A DNA stretch of 64,000 bases, from assembly GCA_019638675.1 (NCBI GenBank), contig JAHBTE010000001.1:404605-468604 (forward strand), given 5' to 3'. Position 1 is the first letter of the stretch; every line of letters begins with the position of its first letter. Made by a program: the position numbers and the translations under genes. The notes beneath the pieces are model-generated. The model was not told the origin of the DNA and ran no database searches. It was given only the letters and a program-made list of their open reading frames with translations. The stretch is from Fimbriimonadaceae bacterium (GTDB taxonomy: Bacteria > Armatimonadota > Fimbriimonadia > Fimbriimonadales > Fimbriimonadaceae). Below are positions 34,145-43,800 of the stretch, one piece after another.

Positions 34145-35344
34145 ATGGGTATCACTTATAGTAAATCTGGCGATAAATGGCAGCCAGAAGCCACTGTTAA
34201 AGTTGTGAATCCCTTACTATTAGGGGCGGCATCTGTCATGCCTTTAGTGATCATTACGGGCATATTAATTGCGCCTTCGCTCCCTAAAGCCGCTACTCAA
34301 GTACCAAAGGTTCAACTTCCCAGCATTCAAATGCCGGAAATTGACCTCTCAGCTTTTGCCCCGGTTCCGGTTGAGCACACTCAACGCAGTGCCTGGCTCG
34401 GAAAAGTCAAAGTGGGGGCTTTTTCAGGCGAAGCGGCTCATCTGGCGGGAATCACTCATGTCTCGACCTACGGGCTGGCTGACGCCAAGCAATACGCGAA
34501 GTACCGCGATTCTGTGCGCTCCACCTACGGTGCCGACCTTGAGGACATGAACTACTTCAGCCTCAAACAAGAAAACTTTAAGGATCGGGTTGAGAAGCTT
34601 GAGCGGTGGATTCTCATGGCAGGAGAATATGGCGATGTCACGATTGCGCTAGAACCTCTCGGCGAAGAAAAATACGACATCTTCCACGATTCCATTGCGA
34701 TGGAGTTCCTTTCCCGGGCGTTTCAGAGGGCAGAAAAGCGCAACATTACGATCTGGATTCGGTTTGCCTCGGAATCTAACCTTCGCGGCAGCGAATATTC
34801 CGCGACTCAACCATCAGTAGCTGACGATTATTACGAAGCCGCCGCTGATTTCAAGTCTCAAATGCCGGGGAACGTTAAGTTAGTGTTTTCTCCTTTGATC
34901 AACACCTTTTATGTTGGTAAGAAGTATCAGAAGTCACTTGCTCGGCGGATGTTCTACGGGCCAAATGAAAGCAACGTGCTCTGGGATCGGATCGGGGGCA
35001 CTATTTACCGCACGACTCAACCTTTGTTGCCAATGTACGAGGATTACTATTCGTTCATGCACGAACTCGATCCAGAAGCTCCTTTCCAAATCTGTGAGCT
35101 TGGATGTGCTTATCCTCAGCGCGAGGAAGTTCTCGCTTTTCTCAAACTTTGCGGTGATGGAAATTGGGAGAAGTTGGAAAAAGTCAATTTGTTCGCGCGC
35201 GACATCAACTCTCGCGCAGATCCATTTTCTCAATTTGGATACCTTGAGCCTGTTGAACGAGCAGAGAAATCGAAGCTAGCAAAGGAAACGGGTGAGGCTC
35301 AGCCAATGGATAGCTACATCAAACCGTTGATTACAGTTCAGTAA
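34145..35344 (+). CDS. Membrane-anchored TIM-barrel glycoside-hydrolase-like protein
   Basis: A 399-residue protein with one N-terminal helix (about residues 27-48, start PLLLGAASVMPLVIITGILI) and a Pro-rich linker. The following domain resembles GH26-type barrels: VTIALEPLG, RNITIWIRFASESNLRG (a plausible acid/base Glu after strand 4), VKLVFSPLIN, and FQICELGCAYP near residue 320 (a plausible nucleophile Glu at strand 7). The EP and E-L-G placement fits GH26/GH-A enzymes such as β-mannanases, but the match is loose and other barrel hydrolases are possible. No polysaccharide-utilisation neighbours are present. It follows the flgM terminator, so it has its own promoter. Confidence 0.55.
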   Translation: MGITYSKSGDKWQPEATVKVVNPLLLGAASVMPLVIITGILIAPSLPKAATQVPKVQLPSIQMPEIDLSAFAPVPVEHTQRSAWLGKVKVGAFSGEAAHLAGITHVSTYGLADAKQYAKYRDSVRSTYGADLEDMNYFSLKQENFKDRVEKLERWILMAGEYGDVTIALEPLGEEKYDIFHDSIAMEFLSRAFQRAEKRNITIWIRFASESNLRGSEYSATQPSVADDYYEAAADFKSQMPGNVKLVFSPLINTFYVGKKYQKSLARRMFYGPNESNVLWDRIGGTIYRTTQPLLPMYEDYYSFMHELDPEAPFQICELGCAYPQREEVLAFLKLCGDGNWEKLEKVNLFARDINSRADPFSQFGYLEPVERAEKSKLAKETGEAQPMDSYIKPLITVQ

Positions 35345-35346
35345 AG

Positions 35347-35631
35347 TTACGCTTCGGTTCGGTTCATGAGCATCACTCGGTCTACTACGCCGATATACCA
35401 ATGCTCCGACTCTTTTGCTGGCGACTGGTGCCAATCGTACAAGTAACCATCTACTAGCGGAATCTCGGCGATTTTATCTTTGAGCATGTAGCGCGGCACC
35501 CAGATTTCCGCCAGGATAGGATAACACTCGCTCGGCATGGCTGGTTTCATCAGCCGGTAGTCATCGGTCACATCCACTACAACAACCCTCGCGAGGTTGT
35601 ATTCCCAAAGATTGCCATCAATGACCGCCAT
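35347..35631 (-). CDS. Small protein of unknown function
   Basis: A 94-residue soluble protein that I do not recognise. It is rich in hydrophobic strands (ARVVVVDVTDDYRLM, YPILAEIWVPRYMLK) with a conserved-looking YDWHQSPAKE near residue 68. It ends three bases from the convergent GH-like gene and precedes nothing on its own strand. Supported as coding by its uninterrupted frame filling the gap and by strand composition; otherwise hypothetical. Confidence 0.5.
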   Translation of the reverse strand: MAVIDGNLWEYNLARVVVVDVTDDYRLMKPAMPSECYPILAEIWVPRYMLKDKIAEIPLVDGYLYDWHQSPAKESEHWYIGVVDRVMLMNRTEA

Positions 35632-35723
35632 GATTCAGGAATTCAAGACGAGTCATTCTATAAATACGGCGCAAGTACTTTTGCACCAAACTGACTTAAT
35701 TTCCCACAAGCAGACCGATTGAT

Positions 35724-36623
35724 CTAATGTTTTTGAATTTTGGGTTCGCCGATGTTGTCCGCAGGATTCATGGGCGGGCGGGCAAACACGCCTTCAATCT
35801 TTTCATCAACGATGTCTGTTGGCATCTTCAATGTCGCTGATTTCGCATACTTGTACGGCAGGAGAACAGTCACTCGTCGATTGCTGAAGTGCGTCGGATC
35901 TTCTGGTTTGCGAGGATCGTTGTCCGCTTTGCCTTCTGCACCCAGTATTTGTTTTTTATTGACTCCATGAGCCATCAGTAGTCGCCGAACTTGGTTAGCT
36001 CGTTCACTGCTCAAATCAAAATTGTCGTATCCCGTTCCTGGGTAGGGGCGGCTATCTGTATGCCCTTCAATCTTCATCAACCGCTTGGTTTTCGCAAGAA
36101 TGGGAGCGAGTTTTTCAAAAACTGCTCTGGCTTGATCGCGAATTGATGAGCTACCTAACTCAAAAAAGACTTCGCCGCTGGCTTCGTTCTCGATGAGTTC
36201 CAGAACTAATCCTTCTTCAGTTTGCTTAACTTCTAAATCGCCACTGCCTGCGAGTTTGCGGAGTGACGCATCGTCTTCAATCGCTTGTTCTATCTGGCCT
36301 TGCGCGCTATCAAGTTGCGCTTTATCTTCTAGCAATCCATCGTTTTGAGAATATGCTGGGTCACCATTAGCAACTGCATCCTTAGACGGGCCGATTTCTG
36401 GGTCAAAAAATGTTGGAGTCTTTCGACTGTAACCCACAGGATCGTTAAAGTATGCGGCGATGGCTTCCTTCTGTGTGTCCGACATCCCCAAAATCCACAT
36501 GACCATAAAGAATGCCATCATCGCAGTAACAAAGTCGGCGTAGGCAACCTTCCAAGCCCCGCCATGGTGACCATGGCCGTGCTTTTTGACCTTTTTGATG
36601 ATAATCGGGGTGCCTTCTTGCAT
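35724..36623 (-). CDS. motB: Flagellar motor stator protein MotB
   Basis: A 299-residue protein. The N-terminal HGGAWKVAYADFVTAMMAFF (about residues 19-38) contains the single transmembrane helix and its proton-binding Asp; MVMWILG follows. A linker of about 80 residues precedes the OmpA-like peptidoglycan-binding domain (FFELGSSSIRDQARAVFEKL, MKIEGHTDSRPY, NFDLSSERANQVRRLL and FSNRRVTVLL). MotB anchors the stator to the wall and, with MotA, uses the proton motive force. The helix sequence is of the proton type. It is 13 bases downstream of motA. The C-terminal extension after the OmpA domain is short and basic. Confidence 0.96.
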   Translation of the reverse strand: MQEGTPIIIKKVKKHGHGHHGGAWKVAYADFVTAMMAFFMVMWILGMSDTQKEAIAAYFNDPVGYSRKTPTFFDPEIGPSKDAVANGDPAYSQNDGLLEDKAQLDSAQGQIEQAIEDDASLRKLAGSGDLEVKQTEEGLVLELIENEASGEVFFELGSSSIRDQARAVFEKLAPILAKTKRLMKIEGHTDSRPYPGTGYDNFDLSSERANQVRRLLMAHGVNKKQILGAEGKADNDPRKPEDPTHFSNRRVTVLLPYKYAKSATLKMPTDIVDEKIEGVFARPPMNPADNIGEPKIQKH

Positions 36624-36636
36624 CTCCCTAAACCTC

Positions 36637-37485
36637 TTAAGCCGCCTTCACCGCTTCTTCAAGCTCGACGAATCCTGGTCGCATGCTCGGCTCTATTTGG
36701 CGACGAGCAAACTCAATGCAGGTAATCGGCGATTCGCCCCGCGAAAAGCTGAATAGCGCATGCCGAATGCAGTTCAGATACATCCCTTCAGCTTTCACTT
36801 TGGCGGTAATTGATTTAGCCAACGGGGCGCAGATGACGTACCCGATAAAGATTCCCATAAACGTACCGACAAGTGCGGCCGCAACCGAACCACCGATGAC
36901 TTCCGGACCATCGTTGATCTTACCCATGGTGATGATAACCCCCAAAACCGCAGCAACGATTCCAACCGCGGGCATCGCGTCGCCAACCGTGGTGAGAGCT
37001 TCGGCGGGGAGCAAATCTTCTTCGTGAGCGACATCTAAATCCATCTCCATCATTTCACTCAAATCGTGCGGGCCGACCGCCCCAGTGAGAATGACTCGGA
37101 GAGTGTCGCAAAAAAAGTGAACCGCGTGGTGATTGCCCAAAAATGATGGATATTTGCTCATGATTTCGCTTTCATTGGGGTTTTCCACGTGTTTTTCCAA
37201 CCCTAGCAGACCTTCTTTCCGAGCAACATTAAATAATTCGTACATCATCTTGAGTAACTGGACGTATGCTTCTTTAGCTGCCGACGGTTTGAGCAAACCC
37301 ATGACCGCCTTTATGGTGGCTTGGAACGTCTTCATCCCATAGGAGCCAAGAAAAATTCCGATTGCTGCCCCAAAAATAATGATGATTTCTGTTGGCTGAA
37401 TGAGAATTGCCACATTGCCGTGGTGAAGCACATACCCCAGCAACGTACAAACAACCCCAACTATGATTCCAATGAACGCGAACAT
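36637..37485 (-). CDS. motA: Flagellar motor stator protein MotA
   Basis: A 282-residue, four-helix stator subunit. Recognised are FAFIGIIVGVVCTLLGYVLH (helix 1), IIFGAAIGIFLGSYG (helix 2), the cytoplasmic region with LPAEALTTVGDAMPAVGIVA where helix 3 starts and the Pro typical of MotA is seen, and GTFMGIFIGYVICAPLAKSI (helix 4). Five MotA surround a MotB dimer. It lies upstream of motB and has a σ28-like promoter 59-86 bases before its start on the same strand. The divergent mutL gene begins 93 bases away, so the two share the intergenic region. Confidence 0.96.
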   Translation of the reverse strand: MFAFIGIIVGVVCTLLGYVLHHGNVAILIQPTEIIIIFGAAIGIFLGSYGMKTFQATIKAVMGLLKPSAAKEAYVQLLKMMYELFNVARKEGLLGLEKHVENPNESEIMSKYPSFLGNHHAVHFFCDTLRVILTGAVGPHDLSEMMEMDLDVAHEEDLLPAEALTTVGDAMPAVGIVAAVLGVIITMGKINDGPEVIGGSVAAALVGTFMGIFIGYVICAPLAKSITAKVKAEGMYLNCIRHALFSFSRGESPITCIEFARRQIEPSMRPGFVELEEAVKAA

Positions 37486-37543
37486 CTTGATTTGGTCCAG
37501 ATCAAACCGGGTAGGCAGACACAGTCCGATCCCGACAGTTCAA

Positions 37544-37571
37544 TCATCGGCTTCACTCGTAAAAATACTTA
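37544..37571 (-). promoter_or_regulatory. Candidate σ28 promoter of motAB
   Basis: On the minus strand TAAG (37571-37568) is followed 16 bases later by GCCGATGA (37551-37544), close to TAAA-N15-GCCGATAA, the FliA/SigD consensus (7 of 8 in the -10). It sits 58 bases before the motA ATG. The presence of an anti-σ28 gene in the window makes σ28 control coherent. Confidence 0.6.
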
Positions 37572-37578
37572 GCCCAAT

Positions 37579-39396
37579 TTGTCAACTTTTAGGCTTCATA
37601 ACTTACCACGGAGGGTCAGGCTCATAAGCTCTCTTCCAATTTCGCCATCAAAAGTAGAAATCCAACTGCTTGATAACCACACGATCAACCAAATTGCCGC
37701 GGGGGAAGTGGTCGAACGACCCGCATCCGCAGTTAAAGAGCTTGTCGAGAACTCTCTTGACGCGGGGGCTACCCAGGTCACAGTACGGTTAGAAAATGCC
37801 GGTCGAACACTAATTGAAGTGAGTGACAATGGTCACGGTATGGACGCCGAATCCGCCGCCAAGTCGCTTCTACGTCATGCCACGAGCAAAATCACGACCT
37901 CCGACGACCTCCTAAAGATTTTGAGTTACGGATTCCGCGGAGAGGCTCTTCCTTCGATCGCATCCGTTTCTCGAATGATTCTGAGCACTGGAGTTGCCGA
38001 TGGAGCTAGAACTGTGATCACAGTTGAGGAAGGTGAAATTCTAGCCCCGACTTCCGAACCAGGGCCACGCGGCACAACTATTCGGGTTGAAAACCTCTTT
38101 GGAAACGTTCCGGCCCGGCTTAAGTTCCTCAAAACCGATGCGACTGAACTAAGCGCTTGCGTGGACGCAGTCAACCGATTCGCAGTTTTGCGGCCAGATG
38201 TGGCGTTCAAAGTGGAGCATCACGATTCCGTTGTTCTCCGCACGAGCGGGATCGGTGATCCGCTTACCGCTCTCGCAGAAGTCTGGAGTACCGAGACCGC
38301 CCGGGCTTTGGTGCCGATCTCCACCAGCAACGGATACGCTTCAGTTACTGGTTTTGTCAGCCCTCCTCACCTCACAAAGCCCACTCGGGCTATGCAGTGG
38401 CTTTACGTCAATGGACGAGCAATTAAAAGCCGCACTCTAACCGCCGCCATTGATCAAGCCTATCGGAGCTTGACCCCTGATCGCCGATACCCGGTAGTGG
38501 TTTTGATGGTTGACCTTTCCCCCGCTGAGCTGGATATCAACGTTTCTCCAACAAAATCCGAGGTCAAATTCCACCGCGAGGGAGGAGTGTTCGACGCGGT
38601 GCGGCGAGGCATCAAAGATGCGCTTCTCTCGCACGGAATGATTCCAAGCATGGAGCAGATAGCCGCAGTCAACGAAGCACTTGGTTTGCTCAGCCAACCG
38701 ACGATGGATTTTCCGGCGGCAACAAGTTATGCGGTCACTCCTCAGCCACATCATCCTTACACGCCTAGCGAACCAGCCCAGCCTACATCAGACGGGCAAA
38801 ATGCGGCGCAAGCAGAACTGTTGGATGGCCTCCGGATTCTCGGGCAAGTGGATCAAACTTTTATCATCGCGGAAAACCGCACCTCAATGCTCGTGATAGA
38901 TCAGCATGTTGCTCACGAGCGGATTCTGTACGAGATGCTAGTCAACACTCGCGGTTCTACGCCAGTTGAACGCCAGCAACTCATCAGCCCAGAATCGATT
39001 TCGGTTCCTCGCCATGTCGCCCAAATGGTCGCCGAAAAGTTAGATGAATTCGCCGCCGTGGGTTACGATATTGAACCGTTTGGTCAAGATACGCTTCTTG
39101 TGCGTTCCGTCCCTGCCCTAGGGCGGGGCAAAGGGGCCTTGCAGGTTCTTCACGATCTGCTGGATGAAATTGCGGAGGGTGCTTCTCAAGGCGGCTGGAC
39201 TCCGAGCCGCGATGACGTTTATATCATGTGCTCTTGCAAAATGGCGATCAAAGCAGGCGATCCGCTCGGTCACGCGGAAATGCAGAAACTGATCGAAGAC
39301 CTTGCGCAAACCGAAAACCCTTACCTCTGTCCCCACGGGCGACCGATCACCATCGTCTGGCCAAAATCCGATATCCGCCGCAGGTTCAAGCGGTGA
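37579..39396 (+). CDS. mutL: DNA mismatch repair protein MutL
   Basis: A 605-residue protein with an N-terminal GHKL ATPase (INQIAAGEVVERPASAVKEL, VENSLDAGAT, DNGHGMDAESAAKS, LRHATSKI, SYGFRGEALPSIAS) and a C-terminal dimerisation/endonuclease domain with DQHVAHERILYE, SCKMAIKAG and CPHGRPI. These motifs mark an endonuclease-type MutL, as in organisms lacking MutH. The only ATG/GTG/TTG before the conserved N-terminus is TTG 37579, with no SD before it; GGAGG at 37609-37613 lies inside the frame and points to a non-standard start (for example ATA at 37624). The exact start is therefore open. The last bases overlap ruvC (GTGA). Confidence 0.95.
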   Translation: MSTFRLHNLPRRVRLISSLPISPSKVEIQLLDNHTINQIAAGEVVERPASAVKELVENSLDAGATQVTVRLENAGRTLIEVSDNGHGMDAESAAKSLLRHATSKITTSDDLLKILSYGFRGEALPSIASVSRMILSTGVADGARTVITVEEGEILAPTSEPGPRGTTIRVENLFGNVPARLKFLKTDATELSACVDAVNRFAVLRPDVAFKVEHHDSVVLRTSGIGDPLTALAEVWSTETARALVPISTSNGYASVTGFVSPPHLTKPTRAMQWLYVNGRAIKSRTLTAAIDQAYRSLTPDRRYPVVVLMVDLSPAELDINVSPTKSEVKFHREGGVFDAVRRGIKDALLSHGMIPSMEQIAAVNEALGLLSQPTMDFPAATSYAVTPQPHHPYTPSEPAQPTSDGQNAAQAELLDGLRILGQVDQTFIIAENRTSMLVIDQHVAHERILYEMLVNTRGSTPVERQQLISPESISVPRHVAQMVAEKLDEFAAVGYDIEPFGQDTLLVRSVPALGRGKGALQVLHDLLDEIAEGASQGGWTPSRDDVYIMCSCKMAIKAGDPLGHAEMQKLIEDLAQTENPYLCPHGRPITIVWPKSDIRRRFKR

Positions 39397-39875
39397 TTAT
39401 TTTAGGGATCGATCCGGGAATTGGCCGTGTCGGCTATGGGCTTATCGAAAAAAATGGATCACAACTGAAGCCGATTGCGTACGGCTTGATTGAAACACCT
39501 TCGATTGTAGTGCCAGAAAGACTGAAACTCATTTACAGCCAAGTGGGAGAGATCATCCAAACTCATAAACCCGATTGCTTGGCCACAGAACGGCTACTTT
39601 TCACGAAAAACCAAACCACCGCAATGGATGTTGCCAAGGCATTGGGATGCGTGTTGCTTGCGGCGGCTCAAAATGGGATTCCCCACGCCGAATACTCTCC
39701 GCCCGAAGTTAAACAGTCGGTCACGGGAACCGGGAACGCGGAAAAGAAGCAGGTGCAGTTTATGGTTACAAAACTGCTTGGCTTGCAAGCAACGCCCAAG
39801 CCAGATGACATTGCCGACGCCCTCGCCATCGCGATTACTCATGCATTGCGAGTTGCCCCCACCGTAAGCCGTTAA
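39393..39875 (+). CDS. ruvC: Holliday junction resolvase RuvC
   Basis: A 160-residue endonuclease starting at GTG 39393, which overlaps the mutL stop as GTGA and gives the typical MIILGIDPGIGRVGYGLIE start. Catalytic acids are the Asp of LGIDPG, the Glu of CLATERLLF (about residue 67) and the Asp pair of DDIADALAIAITHA near residue 140. RuvC dimers cut Holliday junctions with RuvAB, whose genes are not here. Upstream in-frame starts from 39228 would lie inside mutL and are unlikely. Its 3' end overlaps dprA by four bases in the convergent direction. Confidence 0.96.
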   Translation: MIILGIDPGIGRVGYGLIEKNGSQLKPIAYGLIETPSIVVPERLKLIYSQVGEIIQTHKPDCLATERLLFTKNQTTAMDVAKALGCVLLAAAQNGIPHAEYSPPEVKQSVTGTGNAEKKQVQFMVTKLLGLQATPKPDDIADALAIAITHALRVAPTVSR

Positions 39876-40783
39876 ACCCCATACGCCAATCGGCGCTCGC
39901 GGACAACCTCAGCTCCAAAAAGATCGGGTTGGGCTAAAGGCAGTGGTTGCCGTAATAAAAAGGCAAGTTGCTCGGGCCAGCTGGAGGTTATGGGTAAACC
40001 AACCCCACCCAAGGCAACTAAAGCCGCCGAAGCCGCACAACCCCATTGAGGCACGATCACCCGACCATTGCGTTTACGAAGGGCCTCGGTGACGCCGCCC
40101 CAAGTGCCTCCCACTTTAAAACGGCTGTGGACAACCACGGATAAACCAGACCAAGCGTAAATCAGGCGGTTGCGGATCATGGCTTGTTGCCCGGTAAATG
40201 TGCACTCCGGCTCAAACGGACTCAAATATACGGCGTAGCCATACTCTGAGTTAGCCGGGTTCATGCCGCACGGCAGAATATGCACTGCCGAATCACCAAA
40301 GGATTGAGCCACCATGGAATCAGCCCCGCGGGCCGCGCCGCTCACCATGCCGTAGCCCAATTTGCGCAGCACATGGCCAAGCCCAACCGCAAATTGTTGT
40401 TGCCCAGGTGTGAGCTCGCGAGAGCCAACTACTCCCACAGATAAACCGGTGGGAACCTCACCCAAGCGCCACAATGCAGGCGGAGCAGTGTCACCCAATA
40501 AATTGAGCCACCCGGCTGGATAAGCCGCATCACAAACCGTCAGCACTTGCTCCCGCTCGCAATACTGCTCAGCCAGAGCAAGGCGACCAGGCTCGGCAAG
40601 AACCGACGCCTCGTGCCACAAACCAGCTGCTCGCAACCTTTGCTCGGCCGCGCCAATGGAATCCTCGCGCAAGGCAGCGAGCACCTTGGGCCAATATCGT
40701 GTTGGGGGTTTTTGCCACCCAGTTACCGGCAAATAAAGGCACGCAAAAACGCACCTCCCAGCATGCCAATCTCCCCTTAGCAT
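39872..40783 (-). CDS. dprA: DNA-processing protein DprA
   Basis: A 303-residue protein. The Rossmann-like core is clear: VGVVGSRELTPGQQQFAVGL, GYGMVSGAARGADSMVAQSF, HILPCGMNP, QQAMIRNRLIYAWSGLSVVV and GGTWGGVTEALRKRNGRVIV, with the GS/T-R and SGxARGxD motifs and the R-N-R-(I/L)-I motif of the DprA/Smf family. DprA binds incoming single-stranded DNA and loads RecA in natural transformation. The N-terminal extension is Trp- and Pro-rich and differs from the usual SAM-like domain; the first ~70 residues have little similarity. Some residues that are Gly in most DprA are changed, but the fold motifs are intact. It converges on ruvC. Confidence 0.9.
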   Translation of the reverse strand: MLRGDWHAGRCVFACLYLPVTGWQKPPTRYWPKVLAALREDSIGAAEQRLRAAGLWHEASVLAEPGRLALAEQYCEREQVLTVCDAAYPAGWLNLLGDTAPPALWRLGEVPTGLSVGVVGSRELTPGQQQFAVGLGHVLRKLGYGMVSGAARGADSMVAQSFGDSAVHILPCGMNPANSEYGYAVYLSPFEPECTFTGQQAMIRNRLIYAWSGLSVVVHSRFKVGGTWGGVTEALRKRNGRVIVPQWGCAASAALVALGGVGLPITSSWPEQLAFLLRQPLPLAQPDLFGAEVVRERRLAYGV

Positions 40784-40831
40784 CCGTCAATTTTACCCGC
40801 ACCCCATGTATACTCAACGCCCGGCACGATC

Positions 40832-43800
40832 ATGGAAAAACACGCATCAGTCACTCGTCGCAGAATTCAACAATTCATCGACTTTCGCCTGCGTGAACTC
40901 CTGATTATCAACCCACTTCCCCTCGCGACCGAAATCAGCGTTGCGAGCTATCCCGACGCTCAATCCGCCCGAAAAGCCAAGGATTGGCAGTCAATCGAAC
41001 CGGGATTTACTTGGGGGCCACCCTATCAAGAAGGTTGGTACAAGGTCAGCGGCAAGTTGCCAGAAGTTCCAGAAGGATTTGTCCCAGTGCTGGTCTACGG
41101 AGCTGATCCCCAAGTCAAATGGGAAACTGGCAACATTGTAGAAGGCACTATTTGGATCAAAAACGTCCAGCGTGGCGGACTCGACCACGGGCACGAATAC
41201 TTCCGTCTCGACCCGAACGAATCAAAAATTGACCTTTTGGTTCAAACCTACGCCCACAACCGGGAAACCACCGTACACAGACCGGAAAAGCCAAGAACCC
41301 AGCTTTCCGAAACCTTCCACGGATTCAAAGTCGCTTTGCTCGACCAAGAACGGATGGATTTGTTCTACGATGCGGAATTTGCGCTAAACCTAGCCGATTC
41401 GATCCCGCCCGAAGACCCGGCCCACGCGACTCTCATCCGCGCATTGAACGAAGTTTGTAATGAATTTCAAGAAGAAAATCGCCGCTCATTCGCCCGTTGC
41501 CGCCGCTTGATTAAAAACGCGCTTGGCTCGCTGAGTAGTGAATCCAAACACACGGTTTATGCAGTTGGTCATGCCCATCTTGATACGGCCTGGTTGTGGC
41601 CCTTAGATGTCACTAAGCTCAAGATGGCGCACACAACTTCGGTGCAACTTGGGCTTGCAGAGCGGTATCCTGGTCACCTTTACGCCCACAGTCAAGCATC
41701 ACAATACGAATGGCTGGAAAAGCGGCATCCCGACCTGTTTGAACGAGTCAAGTCAGGCATCAAAGCCGGAAATTGGGAAGTCGTCGGTTCTATGTGGGTG
41801 GAAGCCGATTGCAACCTCACGGGAGCCGAATCGCTGGTTCGGCAATTCCTCTACGGCAAGCAGTATTTTCGCGAAAAATTAGGCGTCGAAACCGTTGATA
41901 TGTGGCTACCCGATGTGTTTGGCTACTGCGCCGCGCTTCCGCAAATTCTGCAGAAATTCAATATCCAAGCGTTCCTCACCCAAAAAATGAGTTGGAACCA
42001 GACCAACAAAATTCCGCATAACACGTTTTGGTGGCAAGGGATTGATGGCTCACGTATTTTTTCGCACTTTCCGCCGGCAGATACTTACGTTGCGGATTGT
42101 TCGCCCACCCAGATTTCGCAAAGTGTGAAAAATCACCGCGATCACGCACGATCTGACCAATCGCTTTACTTGTTTGGCTTCGGGGACGGAGGCGGTGGCC
42201 CAACCGAATGGCATATTGAACGGCTCAAGCGCGCTCGACTCGCTCCTTGCCTGCCCATGATTGAAAGCAAGGTCAAAGCCAAAGACTTCTTTTTGCAAAC
42301 AATTGAGCAATCCGAAGACTTGATGACTTGGGTCGGTGAGTTGTACTTAGAATTCCACCGAGGCACCTACACCAGCCAAGCCCTGTGTAAACAGAAAAAC
42401 AGAACCTGCGAATTCCTACTCCGTGACGCAGAACTGCTGAGTTGTTTCCATCCCCAGTTCCCCGCGAGCTACCAATCACAACGGCTTGAAGATGCTTGGA
42501 AGATCGTGCTCCTTAACCAATTCCACGACATCATTCCTGGTTCTTCAGTCAAAGAAGTCTACGATGAGGCGGCAAGAGATTATGCGGTCGCTGAGAACGA
42601 AGCGAGAGGCGTGATTACCGAAACCCTCGCCGAAATTGGAAAACAATTCGACACTTCAGGATGTCAGAACCCAGTCGCACTGTTCCACCTTGCCGATGCT
42701 CCCTCGCAAGGTTCTGCCCCTCTGGTGAGCGGACACATTCCAAGTTCACTCCAATGCGGAGACCAAACGTTGCCAGTTCAAAAAGTTAGCGATCAGCTCG
42801 GCGAACGGTTGATCTTCCCAGTTCCAGCGGCGGCGAGGGGAGCGGTTGCACTTGGCGATTTTAGAGCCTCGGAGCCAGAATCCGAAAAACGGCTCAAAGC
42901 AAGCAATCGCAAGCTCGAAAACGATGAATGGGTCGTGCGCTTCGATCAGCATGGCAACATTACTTCCATCACCAGCCTCGACGACGTGCCAGTCGAATTC
43001 ATTCGACCGGGCCAACTCGGCAATCTGTTCCAGCTCCTCGATGACCGCCCACTTTTCTGGGATGCGTGGGATACAGAGCTTTACGCCCACGAAACCACCC
43101 TTGACCTCACGCGAAGTGTTTCGTTTGAGGTCGTTGAACGCGGCCCGGTGCGGGTGGCGGTTGAACTCGTCAAACAGTTCGGTAAATCAACAATCCGCCA
43201 GCGAATCAGCCTCGGCCCAACTCCGGGAATCCGGTTCGATACTTGGGTGGATTGGCACGAAGACCACAAATTCCTCAAGGTGATGTTCCCCCTCAATGTG
43301 AACACCACCAAATCCACTTGCGAAATCCAGTTCGGGCACGTTGAACGTCCAACTCACCGCAACACAACTTGGGATATGGCGAAATTCGAAGTCTGCGCGC
43401 AAAAGTGGGTTGACCTGAGCGAAGGCGGTCACGGCGTCGCTCTCATCAACACTGGCAAGTACGGACACGATATTCACGGCTCAGATCTTCGCCTTTCGTT
43501 ACTGCGATCTCCGAAAGCCCCCGATCCAACCTGCGATATGGGTGAGCATTACTTCAGCTACGTTCTGCTCCCTCACTTCGATAGTCCACAACAAAGTGAT
43601 GTCGTCGCCGCGGCTTATGCAGTGAACGCGGAGTGCCATGTTGTCCCGCTCAAAAAGCAAAAGGGCGAGGCAGGACAACTTCCAGCTTTTGTGCAAACGG
43701 ATTCTCGATCACTTGTCGTAGAAGCAGTTAAGAAGTCCGAAAAATCTCGCCACCGCATTGTGAGGCTTTACGAATGCCACAACAGCCGAGGTACGGCCCA

